Of a stretch of DNA of 64,000 bases, positions 1 to 9,227 are shown in pieces. A program made the translations under genes and the position numbers. Every line of letters starts with the position of its first letter. Positions within the stretch are counted from its first letter, which is position 1. Under the pieces are notes generated by a model, which saw only the letters and a list, made by a program, of their open reading frames with translations, was not told where the DNA came from and searched no databases. Source of the DNA: Dermatophilus congolensis (GTDB taxonomy: Bacteria > Actinomycetota > Actinomycetes > Actinomycetales > Dermatophilaceae); contig NZ_UFYA01000001.1 of NCBI RefSeq assembly GCF_900447215.1, positions 248,001 through 312,000 of the forward strand, read 5' to 3'.

Positions 1-1
1 C

Positions 2-625
2 TTGCGTAAGGAGGGGTATGAGGTGTCAGTGTCGGCTGATGGTGTGTCTGCGGTGCGGGATTTCGCTGTTGTTCGGCCTGAATTGGTGTTGTTGGATTTG
101 ATGCTTCCGGGGCTGGATGGGGTGGAGGTGTGTAAGCGGATCCGGGCAGATTCTTCGGTCCCGATCATTATGTTGACGGCGAAAGATAGTGAGATTGACA
201 AGGTGGTGGGGTTGGAGATTGGTGCGGATGATTATGTGACGAAGCCGTATTCGAGTCGTGAGTTGTTGGCTCGGGTGAAGGCGGTGTTGCGTCGTCGTGC
301 TGAGCCGGAGGAGGTGCTGCCTGTGGCGTTGGGGGCCGGTCCGGTACAGATGGATGTGGAGCGGCATGTGGTGAAGGTGCGGGGGGAGCAGATTTCTTTG
401 CCGTTGAAGGAGTTTGAGCTGCTGGAGATGTTGTTGCGGAATGCGGGTCGTGTGTTGACTCGCATGCAGCTCATTGATCGGGTGTGGGGTAGTGACTATG
501 TGGGGGATACCAAGACGCTTGATGTGCACATTAAGCGTCTGCGGGCCAAGGTTGAGCAGGATCCGGGTAATCCGGTGCATATCGTGACGGTGCGGGGGTT
601 GGGATACAAGTTTGAGGTGGTGTGA
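2..625 (+). CDS. regX3: Response regulator RegX3-like (5' end missing)
   Basis: OmpR/PhoB-family response regulator, most like RegX3 of the SenX3-RegX3 phosphate-responsive system. The receiver domain holds the phospho-acceptor Asp in LLLDLMLPG and the conserved Lys in VTKPYS; the winged-helix DNA-binding domain follows (about residues 110-205, ending GLGYKFEV). The window begins inside the gene: family members have about 20 more residues carrying the first acidic pocket, so the TTG at position 2 is not the true start. The partner kinase would lie upstream, outside the window. A strong hairpin follows the stop codon. Assignment to RegX3 rather than another OmpR regulator rests on receiver similarity and on carD lying nearby. 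Confidence 0.85.
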   Translation: MRKEGYEVSVSADGVSAVRDFAVVRPELVLLDLMLPGLDGVEVCKRIRADSSVPIIMLTAKDSEIDKVVGLEIGADDYVTKPYSSRELLARVKAVLRRRAEPEEVLPVALGAGPVQMDVERHVVKVRGEQISLPLKEFELLEMLLRNAGRVLTRMQLIDRVWGSDYVGDTKTLDVHIKRLRAKVEQDPGNPVHIVTVRGLGYKFEVV

Positions 626-643
626 GGTGTTCGGGGAATGCGT

Positions 644-690
644 AAGCGGGTGGTGGTAAGGCGCTGTTAGGCGCTCACCACCACCCGCTT
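644..690. terminator. Bidirectional hairpin terminator between convergent genes
   Basis: A 14-bp perfect inverted repeat (arms 644-657 and 677-690, core GCGGGTGGTGG) sits 18 bp after the regX3 stop and just beyond the stop of the minus-strand lipoprotein gene. There is no long T-tract. Confidence 0.7.
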
Positions 691-706
691 GAGGTGTGTG
701 GGGTTA

Positions 707-1420
707 TTAGTTGTGGTCGTGGTCGGTGTGCTCGTCATCCTCGGTGGTGGCTGTGGGGGTGGAGGTTGACTCTGCTGTGGGGGTGCTGGTTCCGTGTGGT
801 CGCGCGGAGTCAGTGGATGATTCGCTGGGGGTGGATGTCCCTGAGGGGGGGCTGGTGGAGGTTGCTGGCGCGGTGGGTTTTAGGGAGGCGTAGTAACCGG
901 TGGGGGGAAGTACAGGGGCGTTGACGACGTCTTGGCCAGCGCTGGTGATGACGGACAGAGGCATCATGCCGCCAGCTGTGGTGGGAACTTGGGGGAGAGT
1001 GACGCTAGCTGCGCCCTCTTTTTGGCCTCCGAATTGCAGTGAGCCACCTGCGGGTACGTCGAACTGCTGGCCAGGCTGCCCTTGCGGGTTCGCGAAGCCG
1101 ACTTTGACTGGCTGCTGTGTGTTGTTGACGGCGAGGGCAGAGATTGTGCCGGGTTTGCCATTTCCTTCGGAGACAACGACAACGTTTTGTAGGTGCAGGC
1201 CGCCCATTTCGAACATAGCGCCGTCGGCAGGTGCGTATGCCTTGTCTGTCTGGATGGGTGAGGTCCATTGGCATCCAGCCAGGGCTAGGGCGGCGATTCC
1301 GGTGAGTCCTGCTGCCGCGAGGGAACGCACTCGACCCGGGTGACGCCGGGAGACGGTGGCATCGGTGTTGGGGGTGTCGTTCTGGCCGGGCGTACCAGGG
1401 ATTCGAGTTGTTCGCATCAC
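707..1420 (-). CDS. Putative lipoprotein, function unknown
   Basis: A 237-residue secreted lipoprotein. A basic N-terminus is followed by a hydrophobic stretch and the lipobox LALAGC with the acylated Cys at residue 50, which is late and suggests the true start may be internal. The middle (about 60-180) is a compact domain without a motif I recognise. The C-terminal 60 residues are Ser/Thr/Pro-rich and end in an acidic His/Asp tail (EDDEHTDHDHN), which could bind metal; that is speculation. GTG at 1420 and ATG at 1417 are adjacent candidate starts and neither has a clear Shine-Dalgarno. It is convergent with regX3 and divergent from carD. Function is not known to me. Confidence 0.7.
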   Translation of the reverse strand: MMRTTRIPGTPGQNDTPNTDATVSRRHPGRVRSLAAAGLTGIAALALAGCQWTSPIQTDKAYAPADGAMFEMGGLHLQNVVVVSEGNGKPGTISALAVNNTQQPVKVGFANPQGQPGQQFDVPAGGSLQFGGQKEGAASVTLPQVPTTAGGMMPLSVITSAGQDVVNAPVLPPTGYYASLKPTAPATSTSPPSGTSTPSESSTDSARPHGTSTPTAESTSTPTATTEDDEHTDHDHN

Positions 1421-1619
1421 GTTTCACAGGGTAACTGGCTGGCATCGGACAGGCGAGAAAATTTGTGATCGTTGTGGTGTAAAACCTGTGTCAATTCCTT
1501 GTTTATAGGCTTATTCAAAGTTGGTTCATGTGCTCTGAACTGCATGAATGCGCTTATGAGCGACTGTAGGTGTGTGGTGGCGTGATAGACTTAAGGTCGC
1601 GAAAGGGGAATACGGGCAT

Positions 1620-2102
1620 ATGACTTTCAAGGTTGGCGAGACAGTTGTTTACCCGCACCACGGTGCGGCGCTCATCGAAGAGATCAAAACCCGCACCATC
1701 AAAGGTGAGGAACGGCTTTATCTGGTACTTAAAGTTGCCCAGGGTGACTTGACCATTGAGGTTCCTGCCGAGAATTGCGATTTGGTGGGAGTGCGTGACG
1801 TTGTGGGCCAAGAAGGTCTAGAGCACGTTTTCGAGGTGCTGCGTTCAACGCAAGGTGAAGAGCCTGCAAACTGGTCTCGGCGGTACAAAGCCAACCTAGA
1901 GAAACTTGCTTCCGGCGATGTGAATCGTGTTGCCGAGGTTGTTCGTGACCTGTGGCGCCGTGAGCACGGCAAGGGATTGTCTGCTGGGGAGAAACGCATG
2001 CTTGCTAAGGCTCGCCAGATTCTTGTCTCTGAACTGGCTTTGGCTGAGAAGACGGACGAAGAGCACGCCGAAAGCATGCTTGACGAGGTTCTTACCTCCT
2101 GA
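1620..2102 (+). CDS. carD: CarD-like RNA polymerase-binding transcription factor
   Basis: CarD stabilises the open promoter complex by binding the RNA polymerase beta subunit and contacting the upstream edge of the bubble; it is a global regulator in actinobacteria. The 160-residue product begins [15 protein letters not shown], the hallmark of the Tudor-like RNA-polymerase interaction domain (about 1-60). A helical DNA-binding domain follows (about 65-160), with the Trp in EEPANWSRR in the position used to contact the -10 region. ATG 1620 is chosen over an upstream in-frame ATG at 1572 because it matches the family N-terminus and is preceded by GAAAGGGGA. ispDF follows about 75 bp downstream, as in mycobacteria. 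Confidence 0.95.
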   Translation: MTFKVGETVVYPHHGAALIEEIKTRTIKGEERLYLVLKVAQGDLTIEVPAENCDLVGVRDVVGQEGLEHVFEVLRSTQGEEPANWSRRYKANLEKLASGDVNRVAEVVRDLWRREHGKGLSAGEKRMLAKARQILVSELALAEKTDEEHAESMLDEVLTS

Positions 2103-2178
2103 AAACCATGACCGGCTGAAGTCGGTTTCGCTCGCCCCGCGCGGCCGTGTGCGCATGATGTTTGGCAAGATCATGGGC

Positions 2179-3414
2179 ATGCGTGTTGCTGTGATCGTGG
2201 TTGCTGCTGGTGCTGGTTCCCGGCTGGGTGCTGACCGCCCGAAAGCACTGGTCGAAATGGCTGGCCGCCCGTTGCTCTCATGGGCAATGGAGCGTGTAGT
2301 CCAGGTGAGTGCAGTGAGCACGATTGTTGTGGTCGCACCGGCCACACATATGGATGTTGCTGAGGCGGTTGCCCGTGATGGGGTAACCGCCTCAGGCATG
2401 TCTACTGCCCAGGCACCAGCTGTTGTGGTGGTTCCAGGTGGAGCCCAGCGCAGTGACTCCGTGGCGCGTGGACTTGCTGAGGTGGAAAAGGTCGGCGCCG
2501 ATATTGTTCTTGTGCATGATGCGGCTCGTGCGTTGGCGCCGGTTACTTTATTTGAAAATGTTATTGCGGCTGTTAGTGCCGGTGATGCGGCAGTGATCCC
2601 AGGCCTTGCGGTTAGTGACACGATTAAATACGTCGATAGTGACGACATTGTTACTGTGACCCCGGCGCGTGCGAGTTTGCGAGCCGTGCAAACTCCGCAA
2701 GGATTCCGAACCGATGTGCTTGTTCGGGCCCACCGTGAAGTGATAGATCAAGAGGTCACCGATGATGCATCCTTGGTGGAACGTCTTGGCGAGTCTGTTC
2801 GTGTCATTCCAGGCCACCCGCAAGCAGATAAGATCACCACCCCTGCCGACCTTGAACGTATTACTGCTTTAGCTTCTGCTTTATCGAGCAAAATGAATCC
2901 CACTGTTCAGCCTCAGCAATCACCTGCGCTAGTGATGCCTCGCATTGGTCACGGAGTGGATGTGCACGCCAATGCATCTGAAGATTCTGGGCGTACTTTA
3001 TGGGTTGCCGGATTGGCATGGCCAGGAGAACTGGCCCTCGACGGTCACTCTGATGCTGATGTTGCTGCACATGCGTGTTGTGACGCGTTGTTTTCCGCTG
3101 CGGGAATCGGTGATCTTGGGACCCACTTTGGAACGGGCCAGCCACAGTGGTCAGGTGCCTCCGGCGTAGTTCTTCTTACAGAAGCAGCCCGACTTGTTCG
3201 CGAAGCCGGATATGTGATTGGGAATGTGTCTGTGCAAGTTGTTGGTAACCGCCCCAAAGTGGGAAAGCGACGTGCTGAAGCCGAACAGGTTCTTTCCGCC
3301 GCCTGCGGTGCCCCCGTTTCGGTCGCAGGAACCACCACAGACGGATTGGGGTTGACCGGACGCGGCGAAGGAGTAGCCGCCATAGCTACAGCGGTTGTTG
3401 TACCGCAGAACTGA
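2179..3414 (+). CDS. ispDF: Bifunctional IspD-IspF (MEP isoprenoid pathway)
   Basis: A fusion of two non-consecutive MEP-pathway enzymes. Residues about 1-235 are 2-C-methyl-D-erythritol 4-phosphate cytidylyltransferase, with the nucleotide-binding loop [21 protein letters not shown] and TPQGF. Residues about 250-410 are 2-C-methyl-D-erythritol 2,4-cyclodiphosphate synthase, with the metal ligands in GHGVDVH and [11 protein letters not shown] and the [14 protein letters not shown] signature. IspE, which works between them, is not in the window. The exact start is uncertain: in-frame ATGs lie at 2155, 2158, 2173 and 2179; I chose 2179 because [14 protein letters not shown] fits the usual IspD N-terminus. 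No start has a good Shine-Dalgarno. Probably transcribed with carD. Confidence 0.92.
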   Translation: MRVAVIVVAAGAGSRLGADRPKALVEMAGRPLLSWAMERVVQVSAVSTIVVVAPATHMDVAEAVARDGVTASGMSTAQAPAVVVVPGGAQRSDSVARGLAEVEKVGADIVLVHDAARALAPVTLFENVIAAVSAGDAAVIPGLAVSDTIKYVDSDDIVTVTPARASLRAVQTPQGFRTDVLVRAHREVIDQEVTDDASLVERLGESVRVIPGHPQADKITTPADLERITALASALSSKMNPTVQPQQSPALVMPRIGHGVDVHANASEDSGRTLWVAGLAWPGELALDGHSDADVAAHACCDALFSAAGIGDLGTHFGTGQPQWSGASGVVLLTEAARLVREAGYVIGNVSVQVVGNRPKVGKRRAEAEQVLSAACGAPVSVAGTTTDGLGLTGRGEGVAAIATAVVVPQN

Positions 3415-3631
3415 CAATTCCGCATACTGGAAAAGTGCAGTCACTCACTGCGGCAAATGAGCGTGATCTGACTCACAAAAAGCCTGCCATGGATACCGAT
3501 CTGGCTTTCAGCGCTTGTGGCGAGGGCCAGTACAACTGACTCCCAGGTAGACATAGCTAGGCTGGATGTACAGACCAAACGCGAACACCCACACGCCAAT
3601 CGCGGCGCGCGGAAGCGATCTAGGAGGTTTC

Positions 3632-4720
3632 GTGCCCAGCATCGTCAACGGCGTTATCGCCCGCTCCAAAGACGCACCCGTTGAACTCACCACCATCGTG
3701 GTCCCTGACCCAGGCCCCGGTGAAGCCGTCGTGAAAATTCAGGCATGCGGCGTCTGTCACACCGACCACAACTACGTTGCCGGAGGAGTTGGAGATAACT
3801 TCCCCTACCTCCTGGGGCATGAAGCAGCAGGCATTGTTGAAGCAATCGGTGAAGACGTCAACGACCTCCAGGTCGGTGATTTCGTGATCCTTAACTGGCG
3901 AGCTATCTGCGGTGACCAGTGCCGAGCCTGCAAACGCGGAGAACCTTGGTACTGCTTCAACACTGCCAATGCCACCCAAAAAATGACGCTCGAAGATGGC
4001 ACCGAACTTGAGCCAGCCCTAGGAATTGGCGCATTCGCGGAAAAAACACTCGTCGCTGCTGGACAGTGCACCAAAGTTAACCCCGCAGTGACCCCTGCCG
4101 CCGCAGGACTGGTCGGATGCGGCATCATGGCTGGCGCCGGAGCAGCCATGAACACCGCCAAAATTAAACGCGGTGAAAGCGTCGCTGTGTACGGATGCGG
4201 TGGCGTAGGCGATGCCGCCATCATGGGAGCCCTCATCGCTGGCGCTACCACGGTCATCGCTGTCGACATCGACGACCGTAAACTCGATAAAGCCAAGGAA
4301 TTTGGCGCCACACACACCATCAACAGCAAAAAAATCGACCCCATCCAAGCCATCAAAGATGCCACTGACGGTTTCGGTGCCGACGTCGTCATCGAAGCCA
4401 CCGGCCGCGCTGACACGTGGGAACAAGCACTCGCTTCTCGTGACCTCGCTGGCCGACTCATCATGGTCGGCGTACCTCAACCTGGCCAGAAAACCACCGT
4501 CCCTCTTGACCAGCTCTACGGTGCAGGCGGATCCATTTCACCCGCCTGGTACGGAGACTGCCTACCCAGCCGAGATTTCCCTATGCTCATTGATCTTCAT
4601 CTACAGAAACGCATCGACCTTGACACCTTTGTCAGCGAAAAAATCTCTCTTGACTCCGTTAATGAAGCCTTCGACAAAATGGCCGCAGGCGACGTTCTCC
4701 GATCGGTGGTGATCCTGTGA
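3632..4720 (+). CDS. mscR: S-(hydroxymethyl)mycothiol dehydrogenase
   Basis: Zinc-dependent class III-like alcohol dehydrogenase that oxidises the mycothiol-formaldehyde adduct (and reduces S-nitrosomycothiol). The 362-residue product closely follows mycobacterial MscR: catalytic zinc ligands in ACGVCHTDH and LLGHEAAG, structural zinc cysteines in [19 protein letters not shown]-binding GCGGVGDAA, and the [15 protein letters not shown] segment. The start is GTG 3632, preceded by a near-perfect AGGAGG; an in-frame ATG at 3566 would add residues not found in the family. It overlaps the next gene by 4 bp (GTGA), so the two are translationally coupled. Confidence 0.95.
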   Translation: MPSIVNGVIARSKDAPVELTTIVVPDPGPGEAVVKIQACGVCHTDHNYVAGGVGDNFPYLLGHEAAGIVEAIGEDVNDLQVGDFVILNWRAICGDQCRACKRGEPWYCFNTANATQKMTLEDGTELEPALGIGAFAEKTLVAAGQCTKVNPAVTPAAAGLVGCGIMAGAGAAMNTAKIKRGESVAVYGCGGVGDAAIMGALIAGATTVIAVDIDDRKLDKAKEFGATHTINSKKIDPIQAIKDATDGFGADVVIEATGRADTWEQALASRDLAGRLIMVGVPQPGQKTTVPLDQLYGAGGSISPAWYGDCLPSRDFPMLIDLHLQKRIDLDTFVSEKISLDSVNEAFDKMAAGDVLRSVVIL

Positions 4721-5388
4721 ACACTATTGCCACACCAGGAACAATCCCCGGCGTTACCATCAGCTCCGTCGTCACCCACGGCACCTTCAGTCTCGATGGG
4801 GGCACCTGGGAAGTCGATAACAACGTCTACATCATCGGCGACGAGAAAACTGTCATTGTCATCGATGCCGCCCACGACGCAGACCCCATTCTTGAAGCCA
4901 TCGACGGCCGCAGGGTCGAAGCGATCCTGTTGACCCATGGCCACGATGACCATCACAGCGCTGTTACCGCGCTTGCCGATGCGACCCTCGCGCCCATCTA
5001 TCTGCACCCCGAGGACAACTTTCTCTACGAAGAAATCCAACCTCGCCCCGCAGACAAATCACTTAACGCAGGGCAGACCATTGACCTTCCCCTAGCTGCT
5101 GGGGGAGTCCTCGAACTGCGGGTCCTGCATACTCCTGGCCACTCACCCGGCAGCGTCTGCTTGCATATTCCGCAGCTGGCAGCCGTCTTCTCTGGTGACA
5201 CCCTCTTTAACGGTGGCCCCGGTGCTACGGGTCGATCCTTCAGCGACTTTGACACCATCCTTGAATCCATCACGGGATCACTGCTGACTTTGCCCAGTGA
5301 AACTCTCGTTCTCACCGGGCACGGAGAAACCACCACCATCGGAGATGAAGCACCCCATCTGCCGCAGTGGCGCGCCCGCGGTCACTGA
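4717..5388 (+). CDS. Metallo-beta-lactamase-fold hydrolase coupled to mscR
   Basis: A 223-residue MBL-fold hydrolase. The dinuclear metal site is visible as THGHDDHH (about 69-76), the His in HTPGHSPGS, the Asp in FSGDTLF and the His in LTGHGETT. The same pairing of mscR with a small MBL protein occurs in mycobacteria, where a role in mycothiol-dependent formaldehyde or glyoxalase-type detoxification is proposed; a thioesterase acting on S-formyl-mycothiol is a reasonable inference but not shown. The GTG start overlaps the mscR stop. Confidence 0.88.
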   Translation: MNTIATPGTIPGVTISSVVTHGTFSLDGGTWEVDNNVYIIGDEKTVIVIDAAHDADPILEAIDGRRVEAILLTHGHDDHHSAVTALADATLAPIYLHPEDNFLYEEIQPRPADKSLNAGQTIDLPLAAGGVLELRVLHTPGHSPGSVCLHIPQLAAVFSGDTLFNGGPGATGRSFSDFDTILESITGSLLTLPSETLVLTGHGETTTIGDEAPHLPQWRARGH

Positions 5389-5396
5389 CCAGTCCA

Positions 5397-5437
5397 CGAA
5401 TGGTGTCCGTCGCGGGAAACCGCACGGACACCATTCG
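5397..5437. terminator. Hairpin between the MBL gene and cysS
   Basis: A perfect 14-bp inverted repeat (5397-5410 and 5424-5437, core AATGGTGTCCG) with a 13-nt loop lies between the MBL stop and the cysS start. There is no T-run, and it ends only 13 bp before the cysS start codon, so it could be a terminator for the mscR unit or a leader structure of cysS. Confidence 0.55.
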
Positions 5438-5450
5438 TTACGCTGGGTAC

Positions 5451-6920
5451 GTGACATTGCGCCTCTACGACACCGCCACCCGTACCCAGCGAGACTTCGT
5501 CCCGCTCACACCAGGCAAAGTCGGCATCTACATTTGTGGCCTCACCACTCAGGGGACTCCCCACATCGGGCACCTACGCTTCGCCGTAGGATTCGATATC
5601 CTGCGCCGTTGGCTTGCCTGGGGACATGGCTACGACGTCACCCTCGTGCGCAACGTCACTGACATCGACGACAAAATCCTTCGCAAATCCGCCGAGAATA
5701 ACCGCCCCTGGTGGGCATGGAGTTACGCACACGAACGCGAAACCTCTGACGCGCTGCGCACTCTCGGGGTCATCGACGCCACGTACGAACCACGCGCCAC
5801 CGGTCACATCCCTGAGATGGTCGAACTGATGGAACGCCTTATCGAACTCGGCCACGCCTACCCGGCCGAAGATGGCTCCGGCGATGTTTACTTCGATGTT
5901 CGTAGCTACCCCGAGTACGGGGCGCTCACCCGCCAAAAGGTCGAAGACATGTCTGCGGCTGAAGACGTCGACCCACGAGGAAAACGCGACCCCCGAGACT
6001 TTGCGCTCTGGAAAGGTTTCAAACAAGGCGAGCCTGAAACCGCATCCTGGCCCACCCCTTATGGGCGCGGGCGCCCCGGATGGCATCTCGAATGCTCCGC
6101 CATGGCACGCAAATACCTCGGTGACGCCTTCGACATTCACGGTGGAGGGGTGGACCTGCGCTTCCCCCATCACGAAAACGAACAAGCTCAATCCCGCGCA
6201 GCAGGTTACGGATTCGCGCAGTACTGGATGCACAATGGCTGGCTCACTGCCGGCGGGGAAAAAATGAGCAAATCCCTGGGGAATGGCATGACCATCGCCC
6301 AGATCACCACCCAAGCCGCGCCACTGGCCGTCCGCTACTACCTCGGCGCTTCCCAATACCGATCCACTATCGAGTACTACCCCACATCTTTGGAGGAAGC
6401 TGCCTCCGCAGCCGAGCGCATCACCGGATTCCTGAACCGCTGCATCGAAACCATTCCTGACCTCGAAGCAGCCGCGCTGGTTCTTCGCACCGGCGTTGAC
6501 ATCCACACGCCAGATCACCTTGCTGTACCTGATGCGTTCGCCGCAGCTATGAACGATGACCTCAACGTGCCCGGCGCACTCGCAGTCGTTCACGACACCC
6601 TCCGCGCAGGCAACGCCGCTCTGGATAAAGGCGATACCGCTGCTGCTCACCAAGCAGCCATTGCTGTCGGCACGATGACCACAATCCTCGGCATCAACCC
6701 GCTGGACTCACAATGGGATAAGAGCGGCTCCTCCGAGCAACACGCGATGGATGTCCTCGACGGACTCATCCGTGCTCAACTTCAAGCCCGCGCGACCGCG
6801 CGGAAAAACAAGGACTTCGCCACCGCCGACGCCATCCGAGACACCCTCACCAGCCTTGGTGTGGTCGTCGAGGACACCCCGTCCGGTGCTCGTTGGACCC
6901 TGGCAAAGGCAGGTGCGTAA
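5451..6920 (+). CDS. cysS: Cysteinyl-tRNA synthetase
   Basis: Class I aminoacyl-tRNA synthetase that charges tRNA-Cys. The 489-residue product has the zinc/substrate Cys in ICGLTTQG (residue 29), the HIGH-type motif [16 protein letters not shown], further zinc ligands in WHLECSAMA and HHENE, and the KMSKS loop [10 protein letters not shown]. The C-terminal part is the DALR-type anticodon domain. CysS rather than the paralogue MshC is indicated by length and by the C-terminal domain. GTG 5451 gives the expected family N-terminus ([10 protein letters not shown]); a longer frame exists upstream but overlaps the previous gene. Its stop overlaps the rlmB start (TAATG). Confidence 0.95.
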   Translation: MTLRLYDTATRTQRDFVPLTPGKVGIYICGLTTQGTPHIGHLRFAVGFDILRRWLAWGHGYDVTLVRNVTDIDDKILRKSAENNRPWWAWSYAHERETSDALRTLGVIDATYEPRATGHIPEMVELMERLIELGHAYPAEDGSGDVYFDVRSYPEYGALTRQKVEDMSAAEDVDPRGKRDPRDFALWKGFKQGEPETASWPTPYGRGRPGWHLECSAMARKYLGDAFDIHGGGVDLRFPHHENEQAQSRAAGYGFAQYWMHNGWLTAGGEKMSKSLGNGMTIAQITTQAAPLAVRYYLGASQYRSTIEYYPTSLEEAASAAERITGFLNRCIETIPDLEAAALVLRTGVDIHTPDHLAVPDAFAAAMNDDLNVPGALAVVHDTLRAGNAALDKGDTAAAHQAAIAVGTMTTILGINPLDSQWDKSGSSEQHAMDVLDGLIRAQLQARATARKNKDFATADAIRDTLTSLGVVVEDTPSGARWTLAKAGA

Positions 6921-7903
6921 TGGCAGGAACTGGTAACTCCCGCAAACGAGGAGCAGTCCGCAAACCCGGCAGTAAAAAAGGCATGGTTGTCGGTTCTGGC
7001 GGACAACGGCGTAAAGGGCTTGAAGGCAAAGGTCCAACACCCAAAGCTGAGGATCGTCCGTATCACAAGGCCTACAAAGCCAAACAAGCTGCACTGACTC
7101 GCGCTAAAACTCGCACTGCTGCGCCAGGTAAACGTCCTCACCGTGACAGCGATGACGTCATCATGGGCCGCAACGCTGTTCTTGAGGCGCTGCGCGAGGA
7201 CATGCCTATCATCACCTTGTATATCTCTGGCAAGGTAGATGAGCCACGGCTGCGCGAAGCTGTCGCTCTGGCGACAGAAAAAGGCATCCCCGTTCTTGAC
7301 GCGCCTCGCGGCGAGATGGAACGCATTACTGATTCCACAGTTCATCAGGGCATCGCAGCCAAGATGAAGGCCTACAAGTATGCCGACATCGAGTCGTTGA
7401 TTCATCCGGAAGATCCTTTTGATCGTCCTGCGGGCGTGCCGCTGGTGGTGGCGCTCGATGGGATTACTGATACCCGTAACTTGGGTGCCATCATCCGATC
7501 CGCAGCAGCATTCGGTGCGCACGGCATCGTGTTACCTGAACGCCGCTCTGTGACGATGACCGCGGCAGCGTGGAAAACCTCTGCGGGTGCTGCTGCGCGC
7601 GTGCCAGTTGCCTCGGTGACAAACCTGACACGCACCCTTGAACAGTTCCGCAAAGCGGGGTATTTCGTTATTGGGCTGGATATGGATGGCGATGTGGGCC
7701 TTCCTGACCTGCAGCTAGCTGATACGCCTTTGGTGGTGGTTGTTGGTTCAGAAGGCAAGGGCATGTCGCGCTTGGTACGTGAGACGTGCGATCAAGTTGT
7801 TGATATTCCGATGAGCGGCGAGATGGAATCATTGAATGCCTCTGTTGCTGCGGGAATTACTCTTTACCAGGTAGCAGCAACGCGGGCGGCGGTGCGTCGC
7901 TGA
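6920..7903 (+). CDS. rlmB: 23S rRNA (guanosine-2'-O-)-methyltransferase RlmB
   Basis: SpoU/TrmH-family 2'-O-methyltransferase for 23S rRNA. The 327-residue protein has a basic Lys/Arg/Gly-rich N-terminal extension (about 1-75), typical of actinobacterial members, then the substrate-binding domain (GRNAVLEALR), and the SPOUT motifs NLGAIIRSAAAFGAHG, VGSEGKGMSRL and PMSGEMESLNASVAAG that form the trefoil knot and SAM pocket. ATG 6920 overlaps the cysS stop, so the two are coupled. The cysS-rlmB order is widely conserved in actinobacteria. Confidence 0.94.
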   Translation: MAGTGNSRKRGAVRKPGSKKGMVVGSGGQRRKGLEGKGPTPKAEDRPYHKAYKAKQAALTRAKTRTAAPGKRPHRDSDDVIMGRNAVLEALREDMPIITLYISGKVDEPRLREAVALATEKGIPVLDAPRGEMERITDSTVHQGIAAKMKAYKYADIESLIHPEDPFDRPAGVPLVVALDGITDTRNLGAIIRSAAAFGAHGIVLPERRSVTMTAAAWKTSAGAAARVPVASVTNLTRTLEQFRKAGYFVIGLDMDGDVGLPDLQLADTPLVVVVGSEGKGMSRLVRETCDQVVDIPMSGEMESLNASVAAGITLYQVAATRAAVRR

Positions 7904-7921
7904 GGCTTTAGCTTGACGGCG

Positions 7922-9196
7922 TCATTCGGTGTGTGTGCCGGTGGCGCCGTCTGCTGCATTGTTGGTCACGATGATGGGTATCGCGGTGGTGTTGACCCCA
8001 ACGATTGCTTTCTCATCGGGTTTGCTGGGCAGAACCTGGCTCAAGTAGTCAGCGAATGCCCACTGCACGGATACGTCGTACCCGGCGCGTTCGGAAAGGT
8101 ACCAGCGGTGTTCGAGCACTTCGTGGAATACCTGCGCAGGTTCGAGCTTGGCAGCCATGTTTGAGGGAATGTTGGCTGTGACCGGTTCGTAGACGTTAAC
8201 GAGCCATTCGTGGGCTGCGACTGATTCCAGAATGTTGGGGGATAGAGAAGCACGGTATGTGTCCATATCGGACAGGAGTCGCCGTGCTTGGTTTTCTTGG
8301 ACGTCGAGCCCGGTCAGTCGCATGAGGCGCCGGTGGCTGTATCCTGCGTCGACTACTTTCGGGGTGATTTGGATTGTTTCTCCGTTGCCTTCCCTGGTGA
8401 CCGAGAGCTCGTCGACGTTGTAACCCAGAAGGTTGAGGCGGCGGATACGCTCTTCCATTCGCCATGTTTCACCGGTGGTGAGGGCTTCGGATGCGGTCAG
8501 TTCGTTCCAGAGGCTGTGGTATCTGGAGATAACTTGTTCTGATGTGGCGATAGGGTCTAGGTCTGGACTGAGCAGGCCTCCGGCGATGAGGTCCATGAGT
8601 TCGCCGGCGATGTTGACGTGGGCGATGTCCAGGTCATGGCGGCGCTGGCCTTCAGTGAGCTGGGGAAAGAGCTGTCCGGTTTCGGCGTCGACGAGGTAGG
8701 CGCTGAAGTCGTCGGCGTCGCGGCGGAACAGGGTGTTAGAGAGGGAGACGTCTCCCCACCAGAATCCGGCGAGGTGGAGTCGCACAAGTAGGACTGTTAG
8801 GGCACCGATGAGGCGTTCTGCTGTGTCGGGTTGCAGTTTTCGGCTAAAGAGAGCGCGGTACGGCAGGGAAAACTGGAGGTGTTCAGTGATGAGGACAGCG
8901 TCGAGAGGGTGACCAGTAGCGGTGGTGCGTCCATCGACGACGCCCAGGGGAGTCACGCAGGGTTGATCGAGGCGTTGGAGGTTGCGGAGCATGGTGTACT
9001 CGCCGCGGGCAAGTTCGGCTTTGATTTCTTTGAGAGCGATGATGCGGGGGCCAACGTTGACGAATCGCACGACGTGGCGGGAGATTCCGCGGGGGAGGGC
9101 GGCGAAGCGGCTGGTTGGCCAGTCCGCTAGGGCGGTGTCCCAGGGGAGGTCGAGAAGCTCTGGGGTGGGTTCAGTTGTTGTGATGCTCAGGGCCAC
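7922..9196 (-). CDS. Kinase-like DUF4032 protein
   Basis: A 424-residue cytosolic protein. The C-terminal half matches the actinobacterial DUF4032 type. The N-terminal half has the order of motifs of a protein-kinase-like (Kdo/ABC1-type) fold: Lys56 in ALKEI, Glu66 in ARGEYTML, a hinge-like VLITEHL, a catalytic-loop-like GDVSLSN (Asp149, Asn154) and a DFG-equivalent VDAETG (Asp170). The substrate is unknown. GTG 9196 is chosen because it begins 31 bp after the ABC ATPase stop and just ahead of the conserved part; the frame is open further upstream but only as low-complexity sequence overlapping the ATPase gene. Likely cotranscribed with that ATPase. The kinase reading is inference from motif order. 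Confidence 0.8.
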   Translation of the reverse strand: MALSITTTEPTPELLDLPWDTALADWPTSRFAALPRGISRHVVRFVNVGPRIIALKEIKAELARGEYTMLRNLQRLDQPCVTPLGVVDGRTTATGHPLDAVLITEHLQFSLPYRALFSRKLQPDTAERLIGALTVLLVRLHLAGFWWGDVSLSNTLFRRDADDFSAYLVDAETGQLFPQLTEGQRRHDLDIAHVNIAGELMDLIAGGLLSPDLDPIATSEQVISRYHSLWNELTASEALTTGETWRMEERIRRLNLLGYNVDELSVTREGNGETIQITPKVVDAGYSHRRLMRLTGLDVQENQARRLLSDMDTYRASLSPNILESVAAHEWLVNVYEPVTANIPSNMAAKLEPAQVFHEVLEHRWYLSERAGYDVSVQWAFADYLSQVLPSKPDEKAIVGVNTTAIPIIVTNNAADGATGTHTE

Positions 9197-9227
9197 AGGG
9201 CCATGCTGGCACTTTCGGGGCGTGGAG

